The notes: a model not told the origin generated them from the sequence alone. 64,000 nt of DNA from Methylobacterium frigidaeris (GCF_022179185.1 NZ_BPQJ01000003.1:214459-278458); one strand, 5' to 3'; positions 36,797 through 45,479 are shown, counted from the stretch's first letter. Numbers and translations: made by a program.

Positions 36797-37873
36797 TCAC
36801 GCCGCCGGCGGATAATCGACGTAGCCCGCCGCCCCGCCGGCATACCACGTCTCGGTGTCGTCGGCGGCGAGCGGGATGCCTTGCGCGATCCGGCGCGGCA
36901 GGTCGGGATTGGCGATGAAGGGCCGCCCGAACGCGATCGCGTCGGCCTCGCCGGCATCGAGGGCGGCCTGGCCCCGCACCCCGTCATAATCGGAATTGAG
37001 CACGAAGGCGCCGTGGAACGCCGCCCGCATCCGCGGCGCCACCGGCGGGCGCTCGGCCTTGCCGTTGGTGCCCTCGTAGCCGGGCTCCCGCACCTCCAGG
37101 AACGCGACGCCGATTTCGGAGAGTGCAGCAGACGCGGCCTCGAACAGCGGCTCGGGGTTGCTGTCGTTCACCCCCTGGCGCTCCTCGTTCGGCGACAGGC
37201 GCACGCCGGTGCGCTCGGGGCCGACGACCTCCGCCACCGCCGCCACGACCTCGCGCAGGAACCGGATGCGGTTCTCGATGGAGCCGCCGTAGCGGTCGGT
37301 GCGGAAATTGGCGTTGTCGCGCAGGAACTGGTCGATGAGGTAGCCGTTCGCGGCGTGGATCTGCACGCCGTCGAAGCCGGCTTCGAGCGCGTTGCGAGCC
37401 GCCTTGCGATAATCCTCCAGGACCGCCCGGATGTCGTCCTCGGTCATGGCACGCGCCTCGACATGGGGCGCCTTGCCCTCGTAGGTCCGCGCCAAGCCCG
37501 GCATCGTGGTGGCCGAGGACGAGACCGGCTGGCCGCGCCCGGGCAGGCTCGGATGCACCACCCGCCCCATGTGCCAGAGCTGCGACACGATCAATCCGCC
37601 CGCCGCGTGCACGGCGGCGGTGACCGGCCGCCAAGCCTCGACCTGCTCGGGACTCCAGATCCCGGGCGCGTAGGGCCAGCCGAGCCCCTGCGAACTGATT
37701 CCGGTCGCCTCGGAGATGATGAGGCCGGCCGAGGCGCGCTGGGCATAGTATTCGACCATCATCGCGGTCGGCACGTGGTCGCGAGTGGCCCGCGCCCGGG
37801 TGAGCGGCGCCATGAGCACCCGGTTGCGCGCGTCGAGCGCGCCGAGGCGGATCGGATCGAGGAGGCTGGGCAT
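36797..37873 (-). CDS. Alkene reductase, Old Yellow Enzyme family
   Basis: 358 residues, a TIM-barrel flavoenzyme. FMN and active-site segments are RVLMAPLTRARA, VSQLWHMGRVVHPS, FDGVQIHAANGYLIDQFLRDNANFRTDRYGGS (His-Ala-Ala-Asn pair and Tyr acid) and AIAFGRPFIANPDLP. It reduces activated C=C bonds (enones, nitroalkenes, maleimides) with NAD(P)H; NemA is the best-known relative. The gene follows a repeat-rich 225-bp spacer to the right of the IS630 remnant and starts 39 bp from the phosphatase stop, so these two could share a transcript. Confidence 0.94.
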   Translation of the reverse strand: MPSLLDPIRLGALDARNRVLMAPLTRARATRDHVPTAMMVEYYAQRASAGLIISEATGISSQGLGWPYAPGIWSPEQVEAWRPVTAAVHAAGGLIVSQLWHMGRVVHPSLPGRGQPVSSSATTMPGLARTYEGKAPHVEARAMTEDDIRAVLEDYRKAARNALEAGFDGVQIHAANGYLIDQFLRDNANFRTDRYGGSIENRIRFLREVVAAVAEVVGPERTGVRLSPNEERQGVNDSNPEPLFEAASAALSEIGVAFLEVREPGYEGTNGKAERPPVAPRMRAAFHGAFVLNSDYDGVRGQAALDAGEADAIAFGRPFIANPDLPRRIAQGIPLAADDTETWYAGGAAGYVDYPPAA

Positions 37874-37912
37874 CGCGAACTCTGCTGCGTGTTCAGGGAA
37901 AAGCCGGGGGCG

Positions 37913-39331
37913 TCAGCGGGTCGTCTGCTGCTGCGGGCGCTTCGTCGCGGCCAGCGCCGCGGCCTTGCCGGCGGCGGCGTAGAGGTTCAGGCGCGAATAG
38001 ACCCCGAAGGCCGAGCCGTCGTCGAGGAAGCCGCCGCCGGGTCCCTGCGTCTCGGTCAGGATGGCGTTCGCCTCCGCGAGGCTCAAGGAAGGGAAGGCCG
38101 CGGTCAGCAGGTAGCCGGCCTCGGGGGCGAGCTTGCCCACATCCTCGACCGTGTTGGCGGTGTTGGCGTGGACTACCGGCAGGCCGTAGGTCTGCGTGGT
38201 GTTGTAGAAGGCCTCGTTCGTCGCCGCGTCCCGGAACCGGCCGGTATCGGTGGCCGCGCAGGCGGCGACCGCCTCTCCGCAGGCATCCTTCAGCACGAGG
38301 GCGAGGTCGGCGCGGGCCGTCTCCAGGGCCGCGCGATAATCGGTGATCGCGACCGCGTCGTTGGTCTGCCGGCTCATCTCGTTGATGACGGCCGGGTTCT
38401 TGCGGATCTGGCCGACATAGGCCGGATCGTTGGCCAGCAGGTGGGCGACCGCGTGGAGCGCCACCGTGCGCCCGCCGAGCACGTCCATGGCGTAATGCGC
38501 GCCGACGACGATGCGGTTGTTGCCGTACTCGGCCGCCCGGACGATCATCTGCTGGTAACGCTCCGGGACGAGGAGCGCGAGGACCAGCGATTCGGTGTAG
38601 CCGTAGGTGGTGTGGCCACTCGGGTAGGACGGACTGTCGGTCAGGTTCTGGCTCGGCCCGTGCAGCCAGTCGAGGCTGTGCGAGGTGCGCTTGAAGTAAT
38701 CGTCGCCGCGATAGGCGTAGAGGCGCGGCAAAGTCTGGAACGGGCGGGAATTGCCGAAGGCATCGGCCCCCTTGCTGCCGGCCGGCCGGTCATAGGCCTT
38801 GCCGAACACGTCCGGAACGCCGCCCCGCGCCGCGAAGATGCCGGCGGCCGCCTCGGAGACCGGGGCCTTGCCGTCGGTCGTTCCGTTGGCGAAGAAGTAT
38901 TTCCCGGAATTCGAATCCGACTTCGTGATGTTGTTGGTGTAGCCGAGCAGGTCGGCCACCGACTGCGTCACGTTGCTGAACGTCTTGTAGTCGGCGTAGC
39001 GCGCCTTCGCTTGGTAGATCGCCCCGAGCCGGCTGCCGAGCCCGTCGGCGAGCTCGGTGGCGTTGCCGTCGGTGATGAAGCAGTCGCGGAGCGCGAGCTG
39101 GCGTTGCTCGTCGAGGGCCAAGAGGTGCGGCTGCGTCTGCGTGCCGAACTGGATGTCGCCGGTCACCTGCAGATTGGCGGCGAGCGCCGCCTTCCCTTCC
39201 TGCGTCTTCTGGAGGGCGCTGACCGGGGCGAGCCCGTGGAGGGCGACGAGGTTCGTGGCGGTCTGCGCCGCCGCCGCGCCGGGCAGCAGCAGGCAGAGAA
39301 TCGCGGCACCGTGGATCGTGGCCCTGCGCAT
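37913..39331 (-). CDS. PAP2-superfamily phosphatase, exported
   Basis: 472 residues. A signal peptide (MRRATIHGAAILCLLLPGAAAAQ) is followed by a long N-terminal region and the vanadium-haloperoxidase/PAP2 core: SPSYPSGHTTYGY (catalytic His region) and NNRIVVGAHYAMDVLGGR (phosphate-binding His). The conserved KXXXXXXRP motif is less clear. It is probably a periplasmic acid phosphatase of class A type, larger than classical PhoN because of the N- and C-terminal extensions. Substrate unknown. ATG 39331 is chosen for the signal peptide; the frame is open far upstream. Confidence 0.9.
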   Translation of the reverse strand: MRRATIHGAAILCLLLPGAAAAQTATNLVALHGLAPVSALQKTQEGKAALAANLQVTGDIQFGTQTQPHLLALDEQRQLALRDCFITDGNATELADGLGSRLGAIYQAKARYADYKTFSNVTQSVADLLGYTNNITKSDSNSGKYFFANGTTDGKAPVSEAAAGIFAARGGVPDVFGKAYDRPAGSKGADAFGNSRPFQTLPRLYAYRGDDYFKRTSHSLDWLHGPSQNLTDSPSYPSGHTTYGYTESLVLALLVPERYQQMIVRAAEYGNNRIVVGAHYAMDVLGGRTVALHAVAHLLANDPAYVGQIRKNPAVINEMSRQTNDAVAITDYRAALETARADLALVLKDACGEAVAACAATDTGRFRDAATNEAFYNTTQTYGLPVVHANTANTVEDVGKLAPEAGYLLTAAFPSLSLAEANAILTETQGPGGGFLDDGSAFGVYSRLNLYAAAGKAAALAATKRPQQQTTR

Positions 39332-39593
39332 GACGTCTCCCCCGGATGGATTTTTTCGGGCGCCAGAAGACGACGCCGGCCGCGTCCTGTCCAGCCCGGT
39401 TGAGCGGCCCCGTCGGCGCCATTCCAGGGCAAACTCGGCCGCGTCCCCGCCGTCGAACACCCTTCGCGAGGCGCCGATCGCGGGCCTTGATAGGCTTTGT
39501 CGCCGAAACCCATACCATGGATGGTGGACCGACGCCGTCCGTGGCTTTTTTCGAGACGCCCCATCCTTTGGCTTGGCGCGGTCGGGTCCGGCA

Positions 39594-40826
39594 TCAGCGG
39601 CGACCCGGGCGGAACGGCGCAGGCGGTACCAGCGGAGCCTCGCCCGACATCGCCTCGGCCAGCAGGCGACCGGAGGCCGGTCCGAGGGTGAAGCCCTGGT
39701 GCCCGTGGCCGAAATGAAACCACAGGCCCGGATGGCGCGGCGCGGGCCCGACGACCGGCAGCATGTCGGGCATGCAGGGGCGGATGCCGGACCAGGGCGC
39801 GTTCTCGCGGGGACCGCCGAGATCGAGGAGACCTGCCGCGGCGGCTTCCGCACGGGCGAGCTGAACCGGGCCGGTCGCGGCGTCCGGCCCCGCCAGCTCG
39901 GCGCCGGTGGTGATGCGCAGGCCCGCCGCCATCGGAGCGAGGACGGTGCCGTTCTGGGCGTCGTAGAGCGGCAGGTCCAGCGTCCGGGCATTGCGCCAGT
40001 GCCGGTGATAGCCGCGCTTGCGCACCATCGCGATCCGGTACCCGAACCGGCGCAGGAGAGCGGGCGACCACGGCCCGAGCGCCACCACCGCGGCCGCAGC
40101 CTCCACCGTGCCGTCCGTCGTTCGCACGCTCCAACCCCGCCCTGCCGGCGCGAGGCTGTCCGCCTCGCCCCGGAGCAGCGTCCCGCCGCGCCGGGCGAAC
40201 AGGGCGGCATAGGACGCCACGAGGGCGCCCGGATCCCGCACGGACCACGGATCCTCCCAGTGGATCGCCCCCGCTCCCGTCCGCTTCAGCACCGGCTCCG
40301 CCGCGGCGAGATCGGCGGAGGACAGCGCCCGCGCGCGAACCCCGTAGCGCGCCCGCAGGCGCTCGGCCTCCGCCACGGCCTCGTCCATCGCCCGCCTGTC
40401 GCGGTGGAGCACGCGAAAGCCGTCCCGGCGGACGAGGTCGGCGGCGCCCGCCGCCTCGATCAGCGCCGCATGCTCGGGGACCGCGTGCCCGATGAGACCT
40501 GCATAGGCGTGCGAGGCGACCGCGTGCCGGCGCGGGCCTGAGTGCCACCAGTAGCGCAGGAGCGGCCCGAGATGGCGGTGGAGGGAGCGGAGCTCGTAAT
40601 GGACGTCGTTGCTGCGGCCGGTGGCGATCGCCCACAAGGCCGCCCGGTCGCGTGGCATGGCGTAGGGCTCGACCGCCTCGCTCTGGATGATCCCGGCATT
40701 GCCGTAGCTCGTCTCCCGCCCCGGCCCGCCCCGGTCGACGAGGGCGACCGACCATCCGCGCTGCTGCAGGTGGAGGGCGGTGCCGATGCCGACCATGCCG
40801 GCGCCCAGAACGATCGCGCTGCGCAA
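39594..40826 (-). CDS. FAD-dependent D-amino-acid dehydrogenase-like oxidoreductase
   Basis: 410 residues. The N-terminal dinucleotide fold is SAIVLGAGMVGIGTALHLQQRG. Then come RETSYGNAGIIQSEAVEPYA (as in DadA) and the C-terminal flavin contact GIRPCMPDMLPVVGPAPRHPGLWFHFGHGHQGFTLGP. The fold and the GNAG and GHxxxGxT motifs are those of DadA-type deaminating dehydrogenases, which feed electrons to the respiratory chain. Specific substrate unknown. Its upstream region carries a 15-bp tandem repeat beginning 20 bp before the start codon. Confidence 0.92.
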   Translation of the reverse strand: MRSAIVLGAGMVGIGTALHLQQRGWSVALVDRGGPGRETSYGNAGIIQSEAVEPYAMPRDRAALWAIATGRSNDVHYELRSLHRHLGPLLRYWWHSGPRRHAVASHAYAGLIGHAVPEHAALIEAAGAADLVRRDGFRVLHRDRRAMDEAVAEAERLRARYGVRARALSSADLAAAEPVLKRTGAGAIHWEDPWSVRDPGALVASYAALFARRGGTLLRGEADSLAPAGRGWSVRTTDGTVEAAAAVVALGPWSPALLRRFGYRIAMVRKRGYHRHWRNARTLDLPLYDAQNGTVLAPMAAGLRITTGAELAGPDAATGPVQLARAEAAAAGLLDLGGPRENAPWSGIRPCMPDMLPVVGPAPRHPGLWFHFGHGHQGFTLGPASGRLLAEAMSGEAPLVPPAPFRPGRR

Positions 40827-41158
40827 CTCACCGCCTCGGGGTTGGGAAGATTCGTGACAGGAGGATTTGTGCCAAGAGGATTTGTGCCAAGAGGATTCGT
40901 GCCAAGAGGATTTGTGCCAGGACGAGTCGTGGGTTCGTCGCCGCCGGGCAGGACGCGGTCACGATACGCAGGGCGCGCGGCGGTGCAACCGAAGGCCCGG
41001 CCTCGGAGAGGTCGCGCCGCGAATGTTTCGTCCGGCGTGCCGCACGAATTCTCGCTGCAGGAGGCGCAGCGATCCGCGAGACATGTGCAGGAACGGCGTC
41101 TCGCTTGCCGGAACCCGGCCGCCCGTCGCGATTTCCGGAGGGCCACCCGGGACCTCGC
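40827..41158. other. 332-bp spacer between divergent genes, with tandem repeat
   Basis: It holds the tandem array at 40846-40935 and, near 41135-41145, the GGAGGG ribosome site of the phosphoesterase gene. No gene was recognised in the remainder. Confidence 0.5.
40846..40935. repeat. 15-bp tandem repeat, six units
   Basis: Four near-identical units GAGGATTTGTGCCAA at 40861-40875, 40876-40890, 40891-40905 and 40906-40920 are flanked by one degenerate unit on each side (40846-40860 and 40921-40935). The array ends 20 bp from the DadA-like start, within the region where its promoter must lie. Confidence 0.88.
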
Positions 41159-41671
41159 ATGACCACCTATTTCACCAGTGACACCCATTTCGGCGACCCG
41201 CGGGTGCTCCGCATCGACCGCCGGCCCTTCCCCGACCTCGCGACCCACGACGCGGCCCTCGTCGAGAACTGGAACGCCGTGGTGGAACCGGACGACACGG
41301 TCTGGCATCTCGGCGACTTCGCCCTCGGACCGCCGCCGGAGCGGGTCCAGGCCCTTCTCTCGGCGCTCAACGGGCATAAGCACCTGATCGTGGGCAACAA
41401 CGACAGTCCGGCGACGCTTGCCGCGCGCGGGTGGCTCAGCATTGCGCATTACGCCGAGATCGACGTCGACGGGCACCACCTCGTCCTGTGCCACTATGCA
41501 TTCCGAACCTGGAACCGCATGGGCCGGGGCGTCCTGAACCTGCACGGCCACTCGCACGGCAAGCTGAAACCGGCGACCCGGCAATACGATGTCGGCGTCG
41601 ATGCCTGGGACTTCCACCCGGTGACACTGGAAACGATCCGCGCGACGCCGCGCCGGCGCACGACGACCTGA
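41159..41671 (+). CDS. Metallophosphoesterase
   Basis: 170 residues of the calcineurin-like fold. Metal ligands read FTSDTHFGDPRVL (Asp-x-His), VWHLGDFALG (GDxx-type), HLIVGNNDS (GNxD, normally GNHD), LVLCHYAFRTW and LHGHSHGKLKP (GHSH). Small members of this group (YfcE-like, also called phosphoesterase or HAD-independent ligases in some operons) hydrolyse phosphodiesters; the substrate is unknown. ATG 41159 follows GGAGGG. Confidence 0.93.
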   Translation: MTTYFTSDTHFGDPRVLRIDRRPFPDLATHDAALVENWNAVVEPDDTVWHLGDFALGPPPERVQALLSALNGHKHLIVGNNDSPATLAARGWLSIAHYAEIDVDGHHLVLCHYAFRTWNRMGRGVLNLHGHSHGKLKPATRQYDVGVDAWDFHPVTLETIRATPRRRTTT

Positions 41672-41728
41672 GGCTTTCCGCGTTCACCTCGCTCGGGATC
41701 CCTGCCATCCATCTGAGCAGTTTTGCGC

Positions 41729-41754
41729 GGAACCCCCTGGGCGCCCCCGACGTT
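41729..41754 (+). promoter_or_regulatory. EcfG (general stress response) promoter
   Basis: GGAAC (41729-41733), 17-bp spacer, CGTT (41751-41754). This fits the alphaproteobacterial EcfG consensus GGAAC-N16/17-CGTT. The next gene on the plus strand starts 81 bp downstream, at 41835. Confidence 0.65.
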
Positions 41755-41834
41755 CCTCGCTCACAAGAAGCAAGCTTGGCATCACGCTTCATCCATGGGG
41801 CAGATCGCCGCAGCTGCGAATCCTAAATCAGTCG

Positions 41835-42167
41835 ATGAGTTCAACGATGACCACACCGCGTCGTCTCCCGCTCGGCTGGCCGCTCGCCGCCGCCCTCGTG
41901 ATCCTGGCCGGCCCGGCCCTGGCCCAGCCGGCCTGCGTCAGTGCCCAGCGCAAGATCGACGAGGCCGGCGCCCTGCGGTTCCAGGCCCGGCAGGATGCGC
42001 GCATCGGCGACCGCGACCGGGTCTGCGACAATCTCGGTGACGCCGAGGACCGCTACGAGGATGCCCGCGACCGGCTCGACGATTGCGGCCTCGGCGTCGC
42101 CTCGGTCGATCTCAAGACCGCCATCCGCTCGGTGCGCCAGGAGAAGCGGTTCTTCCGCTGCGATTGA
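41835..42167 (+). CDS. Small exported hypothetical protein
   Basis: 110 residues. A signal peptide (RRLPLGWPLAAALVILAGPALAQP) is followed by a charged helical part with three cysteines: PACVSAQRKIDEAG, RDRVCDNLGDAEDRYEDARDRLDDCG and FFRCD. Heptad-like spacing of Arg/Asp residues suggests a short helical hairpin with disulfides in the periplasm. Function unknown. ATG 41847 is an alternative start. An EcfG-type promoter upstream predicts stress induction. Confidence 0.8.
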   Translation: MSSTMTTPRRLPLGWPLAAALVILAGPALAQPACVSAQRKIDEAGALRFQARQDARIGDRDRVCDNLGDAEDRYEDARDRLDDCGLGVASVDLKTAIRSVRQEKRFFRCD

Positions 42168-42262
42168 GCGCGTGCCGTAGCGCACACCTTTTCACCCGCA
42201 ATTAACCCATCACTCACAACGGGCGGTGCCGGGACGCGGCACGCCAGATCGGATCACCAGCC

Positions 42263-42406
42263 ATGACCAGCGCCAGCCAGACCCCGTCCGAGGCCCGCCT
42301 CTCCGCTCCGGCCGCCGGTGCCCACTCCTTCACCGCGGCGCTCTGTGGGTTCCTGGGCTCGACGGCGGCCACGACCGTGGTGATGTTGCTGCTCAGCAGC
42401 GTCTGA
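42263..42406 (+). CDS. Small single-pass membrane protein
   Basis: 47 residues: a polar N-terminus (MTSASQTPSEARLSAPAAG) and a C-terminal hydrophobic helix (FTAALCGFLGSTAATTVVM then LLLSSV). No strong ribosome site is visible, only a weak purine tract. The coding-like third-position bias and the predicted tail-anchored topology support it. Function unknown. Confidence 0.5.
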   Translation: MTSASQTPSEARLSAPAAGAHSFTAALCGFLGSTAATTVVMLLLSSV

Positions 42407-42452
42407 GCGCCCACGCCGCCCGGCCGACACGTTTGGCCCAAGGAGCGCTCCT

Positions 42453-42710
42453 CTAGGGCGCCACGGACCAGAATCGCCGCCGGGCGAACAGCATGTCCGG
42501 CTGGCCGACCTGCGGGCTTCCCGCCTGCACATGGGCCTGCACCGGAGGCGGTGGCGGGCAGACCGGATCCGGACGTCGCGTCTGGATCATGACCGGCTCC
42601 GGCCGCACGATGCCCATCTTCACCTGGACGTCCGGATTGCGCAGGGCCGCGACCGTCGCCACGGCGGCCATCAATGCGCCCGTGGTGGCGCCGAGGAGGA
42701 AATTCAGCAT
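42453..42710 (-). CDS. Small membrane-anchored hypothetical protein
   Basis: 85 residues. One N-terminal helix (MLNFLLGATTGALMAAVATVA) anchors a periplasmic or cytoplasmic tail, with VKMGIVRPEPVMIQTRR and a proline run (DPVCPPPPPVQAHVQ). AAGGA lies upstream of ATG 42710; starts further upstream (42773) have no hydrophobic order. It is convergent with the 47-residue protein gene. Function unknown. Confidence 0.7.
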   Translation of the reverse strand: MLNFLLGATTGALMAAVATVAALRNPDVQVKMGIVRPEPVMIQTRRPDPVCPPPPPVQAHVQAGSPQVGQPDMLFARRRFWSVAP

Positions 42711-42877
42711 AGCGGCCGGTCCTTGCGCCGACATCGTAGCGGTTTGAGGGCGAAACCCCGACTTGTGAGGCAAGCCGGATGCCGCAACGTCGGGCTTCTT
42801 TCACAACCCTAGCTTAACAAATCGATGGCAGACCTGCCCCCGGGTGCCGCTTCAGCGGCAAGCCAGAGAGGCAGACG

Positions 42878-43243
42878 ATGAGCTACGCGGCGAACGCCTA
42901 CGCGCGAACGGCCCAGGTGGCGCTGACACCCCGCGAGGCAGAGGCCGCGGTGCTGATCAAGGCGGCGGCCCGCCTGCAGGCGATCCAGGACAATTGGGAC
43001 GTCCAGCAGACGACGCTGAACGAGGCTCTCGGCTTCAACCGCAAGGTCTGGACGCTGCTCTCCTCCGCCGCGACGGAGCCGGATGCGCCTCTCCCGGAGG
43101 AGCTGAAGACCGCAATGGCCCGCCTCGGTGCCTTCGTCTTCACCCGTACCCTTGACGCAATGATCGAGCCCAGCGCCGACAAGCTGACTGCCCTGATCCG
43201 CATCAACCGCGAGCTGGCGAGCGGCCTGCGCGGCAATCCTTGA
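42878..43243 (+). CDS. flaF: Flagellar biosynthesis regulator FlaF
   Basis: 121 residues. The N-terminus MSYAANAYARTAQVALTPREAEAAVLIKAAARLQ and the middle LNEALGFNRKVWTLLSSAA match FlaF, which in alphaproteobacteria promotes flagellin secretion or translation and opposes FlbT. FlbT and flagellin genes are not adjacent, so this copy is detached from its usual cluster. AGAGAGG precedes the ATG at 42878. A FlaG-like protein is encoded 11.6 kb away at 54473-54856. Confidence 0.88.
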   Translation: MSYAANAYARTAQVALTPREAEAAVLIKAAARLQAIQDNWDVQQTTLNEALGFNRKVWTLLSSAATEPDAPLPEELKTAMARLGAFVFTRTLDAMIEPSADKLTALIRINRELASGLRGNP

Positions 43244-43298
43244 TCGCTGGATCGAGAGTTCGCGGGTGCAGGAGCAGAATCCCATCCCTCCGAAGCAA

Positions 43299-43424
43299 TT
43301 CGGGGCCGCGCGGTGGAGCGCGGAATCCAGGACCGCCGATGATGCAGGACAAAGCGGACGCGGTGCCGCCTTGTTCCCATCAGCCTGAGGTTCTGGATTC
43401 CGGGCTCTGCTGCGCGGCCCCGAA
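43299..43424. repeat. Long imperfect inverted repeat (36-bp arms)
   Basis: The arms 43299-43334 and 43389-43424 are complementary at 31 of 36 positions, around a 54-bp centre. The right arm resembles 55231-55264 at 28 of 34 positions, which suggests a dispersed intergenic element of this genome rather than a terminator. Confidence 0.75.
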
Positions 43425-43537
43425 ATGACGCGAAGGGTGTTGATCCGGTCGCTGCACGCCGATGCGGACCGCACGGATCCACCGACGAGAGCCCTCATCC
43501 TGATGCAGTGAAGGCTCTCGCCGACTGGAGCCCGGGG

Positions 43538-43858
43538 TTACTTGTGCTGCCGACGAGCGAGCGCGCTGTCGTCGCCCGAGGTCGTGGTCATCGGCGCTTC
43601 CAGGCCGCTGGTGTTCTGCTCGGCTCGGTCGGGCAGGGTCTGGTCGAAGTTGCGCCGGTTGGCGGCGTGGTCATGGTACTGCTCGGTCTGCACGAACTTG
43701 CTGTCGAGGCCCCGCGCCGCCCCGTGCTGGGCCTTGTCGCGGTTGCTGAGCACCATGTTCTCCTCGAGGATGCCCTCCGGCAGCTCGGTCATCGCGCCCG
43801 TTCCGGAGCCCTTGCCCTGCGCCCCGGGACCCATGTTGTGCCTGTCGGCCTTGGCCAT
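43538..43858 (-). CDS. Hydrophilic hypothetical protein, probably disordered
   Basis: 106 residues, rich in Gly, Asp, Asn and Gln (MAKADRHNMGPGAQGKGSG; MTELPEGILEENMVLSNRDKAQH; RNFDQTLPDRAEQN), with no hydrophobic core. Such proteins are frequent in Methylobacterium stress regulons, but no EcfG site was found here. The start is decided by the ribosome site: GGAGG abuts the upstream ATG (43864) and is 6 nt from ATG 43858. Confidence 0.8.
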   Translation of the reverse strand: MAKADRHNMGPGAQGKGSGTGAMTELPEGILEENMVLSNRDKAQHGAARGLDSKFVQTEQYHDHAANRRNFDQTLPDRAEQNTSGLEAPMTTTSGDDSALARRQHK

Positions 43859-44107
43859 GTTCATCCTCCGATCGAGCGGGTCATGGGAGAGGATCCTGCT
43901 GGTTGCAGCGCCTCGTCCCGCCTACTCACTAAGAGTATGGAGCGCATCGGCCGGAGCAAGCGGGGCCGCAGAAAATATTGCCGGGAACCTTCTAGCATCG
44001 AAAGTAATACCGCCGGACCGATCCTATCCGTCTGATCATTCCCGACGAGCGACCTGATCCTGCGCCGCAACCCGGAACCTTCGCCGGAACGAGAGCGTCG
44101 CCGCCCC

Positions 44108-44578
44108 CTAATCTTTCCGGCACGGAAACGCGTCGCGCAGGGCCAGCAGGGCCAGGACGCCGGCCTTCTCGCGCAGGGCTGGCGGGTGGGCAGCGCCGTA
44201 AGCCACCACCGCCCGGACGAGCTGGAGCCGGTTGCCGTCGAGCGGCAGGCAGGCTCCGAGGATCGGCGGCTGGTTGGCGGTGTCGGCAACCCCGGCGAGG
44301 TCCTGCACCGCGCCCATGAAGGCCCAGCAGCCGACGGTCTCCGGATCCTGGCGGAATTCGACGTCGTTGCCCCGCACCTTGGCACCGCGCAGCAGGCTCT
44401 TGCACTGCGCCACCAGCACGGCGCCTTCGGCGGCGCGCGCCGGCGCGGCCCATGCTCCGGCAGTCAGGATCGCCACCAAGACGAGGGCAGGGAGGATAAC
44501 CGGGTGGAGGAGACCTGGACACCGCAGGTTCTCGCCGGAAGACGGCGCGCGGTTCGGGAACCTGCTCGGAATCGACAT
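44108..44578 (-). CDS. Exported protein with a Rap1a/Tai-like domain
   Basis: 156 residues. A signal peptide (LHPVILPALVLVAILTAGAWAAPARAAE) precedes VLVAQCKSLLRGAKVRG, TVGCWAFMGAVQDLAG, ILGACLPLDGNRLQLVRAVVAYGAAHP and LRDAFPC. The four cysteines and the helix pattern match Rap1a/Tai-type type VI secretion immunity proteins. Proteobacteria carry many orphan copies of this domain with no secretion cluster, as here, so an immunity role is not implied. The start is uncertain; ATG 44578 gives a long pre-signal extension. Confidence 0.7.
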   Translation of the reverse strand: MSIPSRFPNRAPSSGENLRCPGLLHPVILPALVLVAILTAGAWAAPARAAEGAVLVAQCKSLLRGAKVRGNDVEFRQDPETVGCWAFMGAVQDLAGVADTANQPPILGACLPLDGNRLQLVRAVVAYGAAHPPALREKAGVLALLALRDAFPCRKD

Positions 44579-44716
44579 TCGGACACAGCTCGACGCGGGA
44601 GGCCGCCTGCCTGCGGCCCGGCGCATCCTAGCAAGCGCAGCTGCACCTTGCGCCGCGCCGCTCGCAGTGAGTCACACCCTCGTTGCCGCAGGGCCGGACC
44701 GGAAAGCCCGGGGCGA

Positions 44717-45391
44717 TCAGCGCACCGGGTAGACCACCCGGGCCAGGGCCGCCTCGACGCGAGGCGTCGGCACCGTCGTCGCGGACGCCTTCTGGTATTG
44801 CGCCATCATCCGGCGAGCCGCATCGGCCGGCAGCGCGCCGATCGGCGCCGTCATCGCCAGCAGCTCCTTGCGGGTCTTGGCCGCCACTACTCCGGGACGG
44901 TTCACGTCCTGGAAGTCGCTCATCTTGTGCTTGTCCGAGTCGGGATCGCCGTGAAACACCCGCGGGCCCTCGGGCATGATGACGATGTCGCCCGGCCGCA
45001 GGGTCGGGTCGCGCAGGAGCGCGGTGCGGGCGTCGAGTGACTTGAGCGGCGATACCGCGATCGCGAGGGGCTTGACCTCCTTCTGCGGCTTTGCCTCGGC
45101 CTTCGGCAGGGCGACGTAGCGGGTGCGACCGCGCAAAGCCTTGGCCTGTGCCGCGAGGCGGTTGCGCCGGCTCGCCCGCTGGCGGATCGGCGCGTCGTAG
45201 GGCTGGACCGCGTAGGGCTGTGCCACAGGCGCCGGGGCGGCGGCAGGGCCGGAAAAGATCTGGCGGAGGAAATCGAGGCCGTCATTCTCGGCCCGTGCGC
45301 CTGCGCTCGAGGCGATCAGCAGGCATCCCGACGACATCGCCAGGAGCAGGGCGCGCATCCGGGCAGCAGGCATGATCTGGTGCAGCGGCAT
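44717..45391 (-). CDS. Exported hypothetical protein
   Basis: 224 residues. The signal peptide runs from MRALLLAMSSGCLLIASSAGARAE. A proline/alanine linker and an arginine-rich stretch (RQRASRRNRLAAQAKALRG) follow. The conserved-looking core is LRPGDIVIMPEGPRVFHGDPDS then HKMSDFQDVNRPGVVAAKTR. The last part, RMMAQYQKASA, is helical. No family recognised. ATG 45391 follows GGAGAGG. A near-consensus EcfG promoter lies 63-88 bp upstream. Confidence 0.78.
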   Translation of the reverse strand: MPLHQIMPAARMRALLLAMSSGCLLIASSAGARAENDGLDFLRQIFSGPAAAPAPVAQPYAVQPYDAPIRQRASRRNRLAAQAKALRGRTRYVALPKAEAKPQKEVKPLAIAVSPLKSLDARTALLRDPTLRPGDIVIMPEGPRVFHGDPDSDKHKMSDFQDVNRPGVVAAKTRKELLAMTAPIGALPADAARRMMAQYQKASATTVPTPRVEAALARVVYPVR

Positions 45392-45453
45392 CGAGCCTCT
45401 CCAGTTGGCGTGACGGCGAATCTTAGGAAATCTGTACTGGTACCCGGCCGATT

Positions 45454-45479
45454 AACCTCGACGGCAGCCTGCCAGTTCC
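45454..45479 (-). promoter_or_regulatory. Near-consensus EcfG promoter
   Basis: On the minus strand GGAAC (45479-45475), 17-bp spacer, GGTT (45457-45454), one base off the consensus CGTT. It precedes the exported protein gene starting at 45391 with a plausible 55-nt leader. Confidence 0.35.

Noticed and set aside
44108..44578. Type VI secretion immunity gene as part of a toxin locus
   Set aside because: The domain resembles Rap1a/Tai, but no toxin or secretion gene is nearby; orphan copies are common.
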